Source: Isoetes taiwanensis (lineage: Eukaryota > Streptophyta > Lycopodiopsida > Isoetales > Isoetaceae). Taken from it: a DNA stretch of 64,000 nt. Positions 23,722-35,300 of this stretch are shown piece by piece. The DNA is taken from assembly GCA_021234155.1 (NCBI GenBank), contig JAJEKV010000053.1, positions 8,075,424 to 8,139,423 of the forward strand, in the 5' to 3' direction. The translations under genes were made by a program, and so were the position numbers. The first letter of the stretch is position 1; every line of letters begins with the position of its first letter. Below the pieces are notes generated by a model. That model saw nothing but the letters and a program-made list of their open reading frames with translations. It was not told the origin of the DNA and made no database searches.

Positions 23722-24950
23722 CTGCCATAGTAAGATAGATTAGTATTTAGTTCCTTAGCACAGTAAGGCTTTTCCTTCTCCAATGCTTTCCACTTTCTTT
23801 ATAACCTGTTGAGGAGAAATTTTGAGAAACGTCAAAGAAATACTATTAAAAAAAGTTAGTACTCTGTTCCAATTAGCAGTAAAGTACCATGTGCATATCC
23901 AATTAGGTTGGACCAACCTACCTGGTTCCAAAAGTATGGATTGCATTTGAAGTCTCTCAGCAGTCCTGTCAAGTAGCCTATAAGGTCTTCCCCCTTGCGT
24001 TTGGCTGCTCCTTCAACAAAAGTATTTTCCATTCTATCTTCAGCTTTGGTTTTTTCCTCGCTAATATCATTAACATGCTCTGTGTTTTGGCAACTTGCAG
24101 CTTCTTCAAGGGCGACCCTGGGCTGCGTGCATTAATGTATCTATCTTGCTCTTGATTTGTGACTTCTCTGGAATTGTCTATTCCACTCCTCCTTCTTTCG
24201 GACGTAATCAACATCTACATTGCTAGATCTTTCTTGCATTTCAGTTTTAGATGAATCCAAAAGACATCCCCATCCCTTCTATCATGGCATTTCAAAATGT
24301 TAATATGTCTTTGTAATCCGAACTCTAGAATTCCCAATGCAAAATTATAATACAGAGCTCAGAAGATAGAAAATAAATGATCCTGCATATTTACACACAA
24401 TACGCTTTTTGCTCTAAATTATAACATCAAATGGATTTTTTTTTTCTTTCTGTCTGATCTGCCATGGCTTGGACTAGTCTGCCATCCCAAATCCCAATAA
24501 TGAGGTTCTTTAATTTATCTATTAATTTTGTTAAACTTTAGGCCTTCTGCAGAACTATGGGATCGGAATAATGCTCCAGTCTAGATTCCAGCGCCACAGA
24601 TGGGTCTCAAGGGGCTATTTTGAAGGAGGAAATTTGCTTCTAATGCAAACAAAGAGTAGTCCCTGAGGTTGCTCAAGCAGCTATGTCAGCAGGGAAAAAT
24701 GGGCCGCTTTGCAACAGACAGAGCCAAAGGGTTTTCCAAGTCTGTATTGCCAAACGAATTTCACAAACTTTCAAGCTTTGGGCAGGAATCAAAATGCACA
24801 TAAAAGAGAGCAGGCAATAGCTAGATTACGATCTGTGCTTTTTAGGCCTCAAATATTTGGTCTTCCTTTTGTCTTGTAGCTCTTTGAACTTTGAATATCT
24901 AAATTTTCTAATTTTTTTCCCACTGGTTTTGTGTTATTCATGCAGGTGCA
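23722..24950. other. Mostly non-coding, one weak coding-like stretch
   Basis: On the minus strand about 24220-23935 reads as a lysine-rich, frameshifted frame that ends KGEDLIGYLTGLLRD..NPYFWNQ before a GTAGGT donor-like site. I do not recognise it, and it does not match the missing fimbrin N-terminus. The rest shows nothing. Confidence 0.3.
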
Positions 24951-25141
24951 ACACAATGGCAAAGGACTTGCGGGATAATAGTGGAACAGATATGGCACTG
25001 CATGGCTCTTCACAAGCTTTGGATGCAAATGTCATCGATGGCCCTATTCCTAAATCTCTCACCAGCCTCCAGAACTTGAGAGGCTTCTATTTGTTCCAGA
25101 ACTGCCTCTTTGGAAACATACCTGCTGGTTTTAGCATTTAA
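24951..25141 (+). pseudogene. Leucine-rich-repeat fragment
   Basis: The frame contains VIDGPIPKSLTSLQNLRGFY and FQNCLFGNIPAGF, about two plant-type LRRs (GxIPxxLxxLxNLxxL) as found in receptor kinases. It stops at 25139-25141. A tgcag just upstream could be an acceptor. No signal peptide, kinase or further LRR is nearby, so this is a gene scrap. Confidence 0.6.
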
Positions 25142-25875
25142 CATGAATATATTAGAAGGTCAAGTTCTGGAGAGCATAGCTTTAAGTTCCAGGTAAAATT
25201 CTGAGCAATTTTCTTAGGTTTTGTCTTTGATAGCATCCCTATATGAACCCTATGGACTTGGAGCTTTTCATTTTTTGGCAGGTCATTTTTAGAGGTCCTT
25301 GATTTTGGGAAGACCTGGGAGCAGAACTAGGACTTCGGAGCTGTTCTTTAGAACACAATGATTTTGGAGCTGAGGTAATGTTTGAGCTCCCCTTTTCTTT
25401 TTTATCTGATCAATATAAGAGCTCTGTGACACTTAGCTTTTTTGTTTGTTTGAGCAGGAGCAGTAGATCATTTTTGCTAAGTCATGTTTTACAAGATAAT
25501 GATTCTTCTGTTTCTTCATAAGACATCATTATTAATCTCCTTATTGTCGCAAATCGAAGGCAATTTTTTCTTCTGCTTGGTATGGTTATATGCATCTTAG
25601 TTATGTTGATTTAATTAACATTTATGCAGTAGTACAAAATAGTATCTAGTGTGTATAACTAGCACAAAATTGGCGTTCAGAAGAACTAGCTGAGGAACAA
25701 TTGAGCACAATCTTTTGTAATCCACAAATTATTACTCAAACTCGGCAGCATTTCAAAGAGATGATGCATATGTTCGAATTTGGGTATTGGTTCTGCATTC
25801 TATTGGTGTGATAATCAAAATATCTCTATATTGATTAATTGAGATAATATCTTGGCTGCCTACCCTGCAAACAGT
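25142..25875. other. Non-coding, nothing recognised
   Basis: T-rich spacer-like sequence without a recognisable feature. Confidence 0.45.
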
Positions 25876-27690
25876 AAAGGAAGTAAGAAGGTTGATTGGT
25901 ACATGTTCATTTTTAAGAATACACATTTCCAACCTTTCTCATCTAATTGCTCCAATAGTGAAGCTTACTAGAGTTGGCAACCTGGGAAAACGAGAGAGCA
26001 GTAAGGCTGTGGTCGTTTGGAGTGAAGAATGCGCAAAAGCATATGATGAGTTGCTATTGGCCACAAAAGAACTGGTGATTAATGCCACCAAATGTTCAAA
26101 AGCCCTTTCAAGCCTATATTACAGTGACAAAAGAGCATTATGTCAGAAAGATAGCAACAAGCAGATTTTTCTATGCTGGAAAGTTGTTTAGCATTGTAGA
26201 GGAAAGATATGTATTGTTGGAAAAGTATGCACTTGGGATAGTTTATTTATTTGAAAAAAGTATCAACATTTGCTAGCTGACCAGTATACAGAAATAATCA
26301 TCAAAAGAAATCCCATGGCACTCTTAGCAGGAAGAATTTTGAAGAAAGCAAAGCTTCAAAAATGGCATGCTTATTTGCAGCAATTTGACTTTGATGTAAA
26401 GCCTACGACCATTGTCAAACCCGAGCAGGTATATTCCTTATGCCTTTATGTCAAAAGATGTTACTCCAGATGATGTTATAGAGGATGATGCTACATTGGA
26501 GTTAATTTTGGTAAAAGATTCTTGGATGTTGCCATATCTATATCTGTTACAGGGGAAGGAGCTACTTGCGCACTATGGAAAAACAAAGATAAAAAGAATT
26601 AAAAGGCAGTTGGTGCACTTTGTTTTAGTTGAAGGAATTTTGTGCAAGCGAGACGTCCGTGGAGCCCTTTTAAGGTGTCTAAATGAGGAAGAACAGGAAT
26701 ATTCTCTAGAACAGTGCCATTATGGAGTATGCGCAGGGCATTTTGCAGGGCAGGCAACAGCACGAAGAATTATGAGAGCAGGGTATTAGTGGCCCACACT
26801 ACATAGATATTCCCATAATATAATGAGATGTCATTATTGCCAGATATATGCTCCAAAAAAGACCAACTTTGCTTAAGTCAACACTATTCTCACCATTGGA
26901 CCATTTCATACTTAGGGTCTTGATTTTATTGGACACTTGCCCACCACAACTGCTGGTTACCAATTTATATTGATGGCGACTGACTATTTTACTAAATGGG
27001 TGGAAGCCATTCCCTGCAGAGTAGCTAATGCACAGGTAACATGCTCTTTTCTGTTCCATATTTGTTGCAGGTTTGGGATGCCACAAGTCATGATCAGTGA
27101 TCGTGGTTCACATTTTATGAACGAGTTGATGCAGCATATGGTAGGTAACTTGAAGATGCGGCATATGTTTTCTAGCTCGTATTATTCTCAATGCAATGGG
27201 CAAGCAGAATCCACCAACAAACAACTAATTCAGATGCTAAAGAAGATGATAGCAGAGCATGGTAACGGCTGGCAACACATATGAGTTCAACCATTTGGGA
27301 ACACCATACTCAAGTAAATGCAACAACAAAATTTTCACCTTTCCAGTTGGTTTACGTTCGTGAGGCGCTTTCTCCTTTGGAGTTGGAAGTACCTTCCTTG
27401 CAAGTGGCTGCTACATCCACAAATGAGAACCTCATGACAATTGCGGATCGTTTGAATGAAATGGATGTTTACAAATTTGGCTAACCAGCTCAAAAAGAAT
27501 AAGGACAGGACTTATTTCCGAAACCAGCATGGAGCGGCAGAATTTTTTGAAGTAGGCCAGCTTGTTCTTAAGTGGAACAAGACCCAAGAAGACATCAGGA
27601 AAAAATTTCAGCCCCTATGGGATGGACCATACACGATTGCACGCATTTGTATATATCATACATACAGTCTCAGTCACTTAATAGTAATGT
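25876..27690 (+). mobile_element. Ty3/gypsy polyprotein remnant (RNase H to integrase)
   Basis: In order: the end of the reverse transcriptase (LIGTCSFLRIHISNLSHLIAPI at 25890-25960); an RNase H-like part with WSEECAKAYDELL; and a LQKWHAYLQQFDFDV block. Then comes the integrase HHCC finger (QCHYGVCAGHF..TARRIMRAGY and, after a stop, RCHYCQIYAP at about 26825). The DDE core follows (DFIGHLPTTTAGYQFILMATDYFTKWVEAIP at 26920-27020; MISDRGSHFMN; SSYYSQCNGQAESTNK), then an FSPFQLVYVREALSPLE region and a GPYTIARI chromodomain-side end. At least four frame breaks are present and no LTRs were recognised, so the copy is dead. Confidence 0.88.
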
Positions 27691-30098
27691 AGTTGCAAGT
27701 GAATTTTGTTGAAGAATTAGTAGGCAACCATCATAGCAATATGTGCAGCAAGAGCCAAAGCTCGGAGCTATTCAGCCATAAGAAATCAAGGTTCAGCAAC
27801 AAAGAACATTCACAAAGGGTATTCTATATCAGATTGAAAGGAATGCACACGACATGATGGTGCTTGTTTCTAAAAAATGTAAGACCTTGCTTATTTTATC
27901 ATCCACCACTCTCATTGTCATCCTATATTGTCCGTTTTTGTCATGCCATTGTATCAACACCATGAATTGCCTTGTTATATTCACTGCCATCCCATGTTTC
28001 CATTGCCAGACCACTGTACCAATACTAGAGGTTGTCTTGTTAAGAATCTCTTTCATAGTTATACCTTTGTGTTGACAACATAATCTAGTAAGCTACAAGT
28101 TGCTTGCACCAACCACTCAGATTAGATTGCATAATGAAAGCACAATGGGTACAATAATATCAAACCATTGTTATATTTGCCCATGTTGAAGCTAATACCT
28201 TTACCCTTCTTGGAAATGCACCCAAATCCTTATACAACATTGAACTCAATTTCGTGACTTTATTATGCCTATTTACTGCCTGATGCACAGACCTAGGTTC
28301 ATTTTTGCCCTAAGCCTAAAACCTTCCCAACCGCACTATAATCTTGCCATGTCGCAGTGCACAAATAGCATTTTCGAATCCTTAGAAGCTTCTGTCAGTG
28401 TTGCTTCCAGAGAACTAGGATGTGGTGCCGAATCCACAAAACTGGGAGCATTAGGTGTGTCCTAGAAGCTTCCATTTAGTTTACAAATTCTGCTGCACTT
28501 TAAATTCTGTTGACGCATTTGCCACCACTTAACTATACCTGACGGAAAAAGGAAAAATAAAATGTGCCTACTTATTGTTTCTGGACTCCTCTAGAACAGG
28601 AGATTGCTGATCATTTATGATGGATATAAGCTTCTAAATCCATACTTTTGCAAATCTACCCTTCTCATTTTGCAAAAATTCAAGCTTAAAAGCCTTTTCT
28701 CACGGATTCCTTATAAATTTCACTTTCCAAATCCCAAACAAATGCTTTTCGTTACCCTTATTACTTCCATATAATCCCAAACTACAAGGCCCATTCTACA
28801 CTCCCTATAACCCCATGCTACAAGGCCCATTCTACAAATATTCTACCAAAGCACTCTTAATATTATTGCTCCCCATCTCTGCCTTGGCATCTTGTTATAG
28901 ACTGTGGGAATTTCTGGTTGGCTACCATAATAGCCTGGAGGTCTGACCAGTGGGTGGTGATCTATTGAAGCTGAAGTAGTTCATCAATTATATCAAAGCG
29001 GAACCAAGAACACCTATTTTAACTCTTTGGCAGGGGATAACGAGGGCTCCAAAATTCTTATCACACCAAATGCCCACTGAAAAGACTTCACATCAGAATA
29101 TTTTGGACATGGTTTTCACCAGAAATCATTTCAGGATCATTTAGCCTCTTCGGTTAATCTGAATTATCTCTGGACGTATATCTAAACATTCAGAGTAATT
29201 AATAAGTAAGGAGGGTGTCCGGTACGGGAACAGGTGCCCTAACATAGTGGCGCACTTTAATGGTCGGGATCTTTCTATTTGAACTTTTGGTTCGAATGGG
29301 TAGGATCTTCCAATTTTGCTATTTTCATATTTAATAAAAAATCTTATTTCAGGAAAGATGTTTCGCAAATGGACAATTATCATTGCAAAGAACTCAGTCA
29401 AACCTTTTGTTTGACTACTTATATCTCCTATTCAAACCTTGTTAGGACCAAAAGCCAACACTAGGGCACCTTACTCTGCCATTAGGGGGCAAAAAGGAGG
29501 TCAATTTAGGGCCTCAGAACTTTTGATATAGGGCACCGGAGTGGACGATTTCAGGGTCATTCGAATGTGCAACTAGAAGATTAGAATGAGCTATTGTTTG
29601 TCCCCATCTGAGCAGTAGAGGGCTTTCATCAGGCTATTCTGCTCTTAAGTAAGCCATCACTGGGCACTCTCCCTTAATTGAAACTAATGAGTGATTCTTG
29701 AATCTGAATTCGACAATATTGGTTAAGATCTAGATTTTAGACTTGAATGCACAACAGAATGCTTTTTTGCTTCAAATTTGTGATAGAAAACCTTGATTCC
29801 GTGAGTAAAGTCTGTCGATTTGTAAATGTAAAAAACCCTAATCTGCAATCTTCGAGCTTTTTCCTCCAACGTGGCATTGATATGGCGGTTCGATGGTTCG
29901 ACATATCTTGGTTGGGCTTTCCTTACAGGATAGTAATTGCAGAACGAGCCTAAAATATGAGCTCATGGTTCAACTAATAATCCTCAATGGTGCTACCTTC
30001 TCTAACTTTTGTCCCACAACCTCCTTGCAAAACAATTTACCATTGAGCAGAAGCGTAGTGTTGATTATGGATTTTGGCGGCCCTATTAAGGTTCTAAC
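27691..30098. other. Non-coding, nothing recognised
   Basis: No gene family, RNA or complete repeat identified. A short phrase, tacaaggcccattctaca, is repeated near 28784 and 28819. Confidence 0.4.
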
Positions 30099-30740
30099 AA
30101 ATAAGACCCCAGACACTTTGGCGGCATTGATTAAGGGTCAGTTGAGGTGAAGATAAATGTACCCTGGTTTGGGTTGATCCCACCCTCTGGGATCACCAAA
30201 TGTGATCCCCTCCTCTGGGATCCCGCCGTAGGATCCCCTCCTCTAGATCCCACAGTCAACTGCGCAGTTAATGGGTTACTGCACAGTTTTTGGAGCATTT
30301 TTGGCTCAAATTCGAGCTGCTCTGTTGTAGCGTCGCTTGACCTACTTCGTCCTCCACTGCTATCAAATCCTTCTCTCTAGCTGATTTCGACCACCACGAA
30401 CAGATTTTATCCGATTCCTTGGAGGATCGAGCGAGAAAAATCCGTCAGAAGTAGAAGTTTGCCCTGATTTTCCCTATAAGCAGCACAATTTTTGCGCAGT
30501 TACTACACAGTAAGGCATGCATACCGTAGGATCCCATCCCCTGGGATCACATCCCCCGGGGATCCCGACCTTCAGGATCACACCTCGGGGATCCCCGAAA
30601 CCAGGGTAAAGATACTATGTGCCGAGTTGATTGCGGGGCTAACAATAAAATCCCATGGACTTTGGCAGCATCGATTAAGGTTAGTTGATGTCCAACAATA
30701 AAATCCCAGAGATATTGGCCTCATCTATGGATGGTCCCAC
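30099..30740. repeat. Degenerate ~50-bp tandem repeats interrupted by a MITE
   Basis: Variants of aacaataaaatccca followed by ctttggcagcatcgattaag and gttagttgatg occur once left of the MITE (30099-30146) and two to three times right of it (30641-30755). An old tandem array therefore seems to have been split by the insertion. Confidence 0.6.
30160..30608. mobile_element. MITE-like element with taccctggttt terminal inverted repeats
   Basis: The left end reads taccctggtttgggttgatc. The right end, reverse-complemented, reads taccctggtttcggggatcc. Subterminal regions on both sides are packed with gatccc/gggatc words (at least ten). The flanks aagataaat and aagatacta agree at six of nine bases, which could be a decayed 9-bp target duplication of a Mutator-like element. 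No transposase is inside the 449 bases. It is therefore non-autonomous if real. Confidence 0.65.
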
Positions 30741-31619
30741 AATAAAATCCTAGAAAACCAAACCAAAGATCTTGAGTCGGAACTCCCAATCATTTTGCAT
30801 GTTTGATTGACAATATTTCAACACCATCATAATTGCTTAACTAGCCTCCATGTTGTACGGAAGTTTTAAAATAATGAGCCACTTTCTTATATTTTCTTTT
30901 TCTTTGGATTAATATAGTTTCTAATTTTCTCTTTTTTTTGGATTAATAATCCTCCAATACAGGTATAGTGTCATCTTCATAGGGCAACATCTGTACATCT
31001 GATCTCGATCTAATCCAATAACTGGATATGCTCGATTCTTCTATTAGAGGTCAATAAGATTCAAACTTTGGAAATTCTAATAAAATTGTTTGTGCGTGAA
31101 CAAGGTTCATATTCTGAAATAATAATTTGATCTAATAAAAATGTTTGTGTGCAGGGCTAATGACAGCATTCTCAGCTACTTGACACTTACATATTAATGC
31201 TTCCTTCTAGATATGTTGTAACTTATAGTAAAGTAGCAAAACTGAAACTCTTCCTTGAAATATGTTGTAGCTTAAAATTATACATGTCTATGTAATATTC
31301 TTTGCGTTCACAGACTGTTCAATCCCATGTAAACCCCGACAAAATAACAAATGCGATTGCGGTGGATCAAAAATAACAAATACCATCGAGGTGAATCAAG
31401 GAATTACCAAGCACTAAATATGTAAGCTAAACAAGATCCTTACAAAAGTTTGAGGAAGGACTGTGAGCACTAGCAAGTAGAAGGCATTCCAACTTCACAC
31501 AAATCTTGAAACTAATAACTCAGTGAGTGAAGAGAATTGTTCGCGGCAATTAATATTATTCATGCGTTATCGCCCTAAAAAAAACTGAAGAAAATAAAGA
31601 GGGAAAAAGTTCTGTATTA
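30741..31619. other. Non-coding upstream of the tRNA gene
   Basis: AT-rich sequence with nothing recognised. Confidence 0.45.
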
Positions 31620-31703
31620 GCTAGCTTGCCCGAGTGGTCTAAGGGGGGCGACTTAAGATCGCCTGCACTCATGTGCGCGTGGGTTCAAACCCCACAGCTA
31701 GCA
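31620..31703 (+). tRNA. trnL-UAA: tRNA-Leu (anticodon TAA)
   Basis: The 84-base sequence folds as a class II tRNA. The acceptor stem gctagct pairs with agctagc, followed by discriminator A. The D arm is ccc/ggg, and the anticodon stem ggcga/tcgcc has the loop cttaaga with anticodon TAA. A long variable arm (tgcactcatgtgcgc) is followed by T stem gtggg/cccac with ttcaaac. There is no intron. The internal A box (tgcccgagtgg) and B box (ggttcaaaccc) are intact, and a T run follows at about 31711, as expected for Pol III termination. CCA is not encoded, which fits a nuclear gene. Confidence 0.93.
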
Positions 31704-31787
31704 TCAATTTTCGTTTTTTTTTTCGTTTTTTTTTGCGACGCGTTTAGGTCATCAATTTTCGTTTTTTTTTTGCGACGCGTTTAGGTC
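31704..31787 (+). terminator. Duplicated T-run block after the tRNA (Pol III terminator)
   Basis: The unit atcaattttcgttttttttt followed by gcgacgcgtttaggtc is present twice in tandem. The first T run lies within 10-20 bases of the tRNA end and would stop RNA polymerase III. Confidence 0.7.
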
Positions 31788-31804
31788 CTGCCTGTGCTCG
31801 ATTC

Positions 31805-32042
31805 TGCCTGCATCTAGTATTGCTTCATCCACAAAAGGGTATCAATGGATACTTGAGGACTTCACGAGCAATTGCTGCTCTTTTTTCTGGCCATCTGAAA
31901 GTTGAACACCTTTCTTTCCCACGTTCAGTCTGGCACAAAATTATAAATTAGCAGAAATGCCTCCATAAGTTCATCTTCTGGGGTGCATTTTCTTTATGCT
32001 TGCAAATAACTCTTGTTGAACCAACCCAATGACGACTTGCTT
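31805..32042 (-). pseudogene. Decayed partial copy of ABCB nucleotide-binding domain 2
   Basis: The plus-strand words ctgcatctagta, gcttcatccac, cttgaggacttcacgagcaa, ttgctgctctttt, ctggcca, gaaagttgaacacc, gcattttctttatgc and tgttgaacca match, in the same order, the ABCB last exon at about 32545-32835. The match covers the Walker B/LSGGQ region back to the Q loop. A block of about 60 bases is replaced or deleted and the frame is lost. It lies in the same orientation just downstream of the intact gene and looks like the residue of a tandem or 3'-end duplication. Confidence 0.8.
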
Positions 32043-32318
32043 AATTGATTGATTAATTGATTAATTAATTCGGGGTAGTAAATTCAAGTTTTCATTGTGA
32101 CAAGCGCAGTTGCTTGCAGAGAAACCAATAAGGCACTGAAGAGTGTCTAGAATATGGCGAATGGTTATGTAATTTCAAAACCTTACAGAGCAATTAAATT
32201 AGCTCTTTTCCAATGTTATAGAAGCATAGTGTGCTGTAGGCTAATGGTGGACACAAACTACCTCAATATATTTGGTTCACAATCTCTTTGTTTTGATAAT
32301 ACTTAATATGGGGTCTCT
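32043..32318 (-). other. 3' flank of the ABCB gene
   Basis: Presumed 3' untranslated region and spacer. No unmistakable poly(A) signal was picked out. An attaattgattaattaatt run lies near 32050-32070. Confidence 0.4.
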
Positions 32319-35300
32319 TTAACTTCCATTGTTCCCATGCTGAAGGTTGATGAGTCGATAGTAGGCACCATCAGGGTTCTCAATGAGGTCTTCATGCCTA
32401 CCGTGCTCGATGATTTGACCATCTTGAATCACTGCAATCTTATCTGCATTTCTGATGGTTGAGAGACGATGGGCTATCACTATAGTTGTTCTTCCTTTCA
32501 TTAGCTTGTCAAGCGCCTCCTGGACCATGTGCTCAGATTCAGCATCTAATGCACTAGTTGCTTCATCTAAAAGGAGTATTATGGGATTCTTGAGGACTGC
32601 ACGAGCAATTGCTACTCTTTGCTTCTGGCCACCAGAAAGTTGAACACCCCTCTCACCCACGTTTGTCTTGTATCCATCTGGCAATGTGCTCACAAAGTTA
32701 TGAGCATTGGCAGCTCTTGATGCCTCAATTACTTCACTTTCTGATGCATTTTCTTTACCATACAGTATATTTTCATATATACTTGTTGCAAATAAAGCAG
32801 GCTCTTGTTGAACCAAGCCTACGTGACGACGAAATGATTTTAAATTCAAGGTTCTGATGTCTTTGCCATCCAATAATATAATCCCCGATACAGGGTCGTA
32901 AAACCTCTCCACTAAAGCTATGATAGAGCTCTTTCCTGATCCACTAGGACCAACTATTGCAAGAGATTGTCCTGAATGCACTGTCAAATTCAGGTTATTG
33001 AAAACAAGCACCTCTGGTCTAGTAGGGTAGTAGAAATCTACTCCCCTGAACTCAATATCTCCCTTTATTTCCTTTGCCTGCTCACTGTTTAGATCATCTG
33101 GCTCAATTCTGGTTTTCCGATCAAGGATTTTGAAAACGAATTTCATAGCATTATTACTTTGCACAATATCTGGAGTTAAGCTAATTGTTTCTGAGAGAGT
33201 ACGAGAGGCCATAACAAGGATGAAAAATGCCTTTATTACATCCCCAGGATTGGTTGTCCCTTGTTTTATCAGCTTGGCTCCATACCATAATGCGAGACCA
33301 AAAGAACATAAGAAGAAAAGTCGTGATATGCCATATCCTATCCCAGCTATTTGTCCTCTAATAAAGTTACTCTGCCCTGGCCTTTCTAGTTCATCAGTGA
33401 ACAATTCTATCAGTTTTTGCTCAGCATTGAATGCCGCCACAATACGGATATTGCTAATAGCTTCTCCTGCCAACATGTTTGCTTGGTTATGCGCTTTATC
33501 TATATCACCAGCAAAGCCTTTCAAAATCATGTTCTGAAAACAGAAACATTTGATAAGAAGGTATTCATACTATTTATATGTAGATTCTTGATCTGTTCAG
33601 ATTTACTGAAACACTTTTTACCTCAGCTGTGGTGGATGCAACCAATAAGGGTATTGTTGCAGTTAGCACAAGTGCAACCCTCCACTCTGCAGTGAATGCA
33701 AGAACAAAAGCTGTGAGAAACAGTGTTCCATTCTGTACCACCATGGAAATGCGGTCTCCCATTGCAGCTCTGACATATGTTGCCTTAGAGGACAACTGTG
33801 ATGCAATTTGGCCACTGCTATTCTCGTCTTGATCAAACCAGCTGATTTCATTCCGTAGTATAGCTGCAACAAAATGTGTTCATCGTCCAGGTTGGAAAAA
33901 TGAACTGTCTATATGTTACGTTCTTACCTGAAAGCATTTTCTCGCGCACACATTTTGTCAGGTTTTCCCCCACAATAGCAAAAAAGTAATGCTCCACAGA
34001 AAGGGATACACAAAGTCCAACCCCCACAAAAACAAATATTAAACAGTTTTTTGTGATCTCCTTCTTCATATGATGGAAGTTCCTATCATAGAACAGATTT
34101 ATAGTTGAAGCAACAAGGAAAGCAAATACAGGAGTGGTCGCTCCAGCAACCATGGCGCCTATTGTTCCTGCTGTAAGGAAGGGCCATTCTGGTGCATTTA
34201 GCTTCAATAGTCTCCAGAAGTATGAGCTGTTTCTGTTTTGATCCTCTGGTAGCTCATTACTGTTCTTGACCTCTAAATGAGCTGAAGCTGTACTTGGTTG
34301 GCGATTCAAAATACTTGTTATTCGACTGAATCGAGCACTTCCACCCCTACTGTCTACACTTGAGCGCCTGACAAAAGAATTTCCTCTTGACATCCTGACA
34401 AAACAAATATAAGTTCAATGGCTTCTCCATTCAGAAAAGCCAAGGAAAGAGAAATGTTTTGTATGAAATCAACCTGGTCATATCATGTGATCCTTGGTCT
34501 TTCAACATCGTTTGCAGCTTAACAAGAGTAGCATATGCCCCACGTTCTCCTTTAGCAATGAGTTCCTTGTGTGTACCTAATTCAATAATACGCCCTTCCT
34601 GTAAAACAGCAATAAGGTCTGCATTCTCAATTGTGGATAGACGATGAGCGACAATAACTGTTGTCCTCCCCATCATTAGGTAATCCAAGGCATCTTGGAC
34701 AACCTTTTCTGACTCTGCATCCAAAGCACTCGTTGCCTCATCAAGAAGGAGAATAGAAGGATTTTTGAGAATTGCTCTTGCAATTGCCACCCTTTGCTTT
34801 TGCCCACCTGAGAGCTGGACTCCATGTTCACCAACCTGTTCCAGTGGAACTATGAGTACCTTATCTATCACCATTGATTTCGAAGTATGGAACCAACCTG
34901 AGTACCATATCCCTCTGGAAGTTGGCTGATAAAGCTGTGTGCATTTGCAGATTTGCTAGCCTTTTCTATGTCCCCAAAGCTTGCATCCTGTTTGCCATAA
35001 AGTATATTTTTCTCCATTGTTGTTGCAAACAAAGCTGGCTCTTGATTGACCAAGCCCATTTGTGTTCTAAGCCAATCCAATTTCAAGGTTCTGATATCAT
35101 GATTATCAAGTAACACCTTCCCTTTAGTAGTAGACCAATGCATCAGATAGCATGCATCAGATACTAATGCTTTTAGATCTAAGTAATGTTTTTAGGTTTA
35201 CCTGAATTTGGATCATAGAATCTCTCGATAAGTGAGATAATAGTGCTCTTTCCAGAACCACTGCCTCCAACAACTGCCACTGTTTTCCCCACAGGGATTT

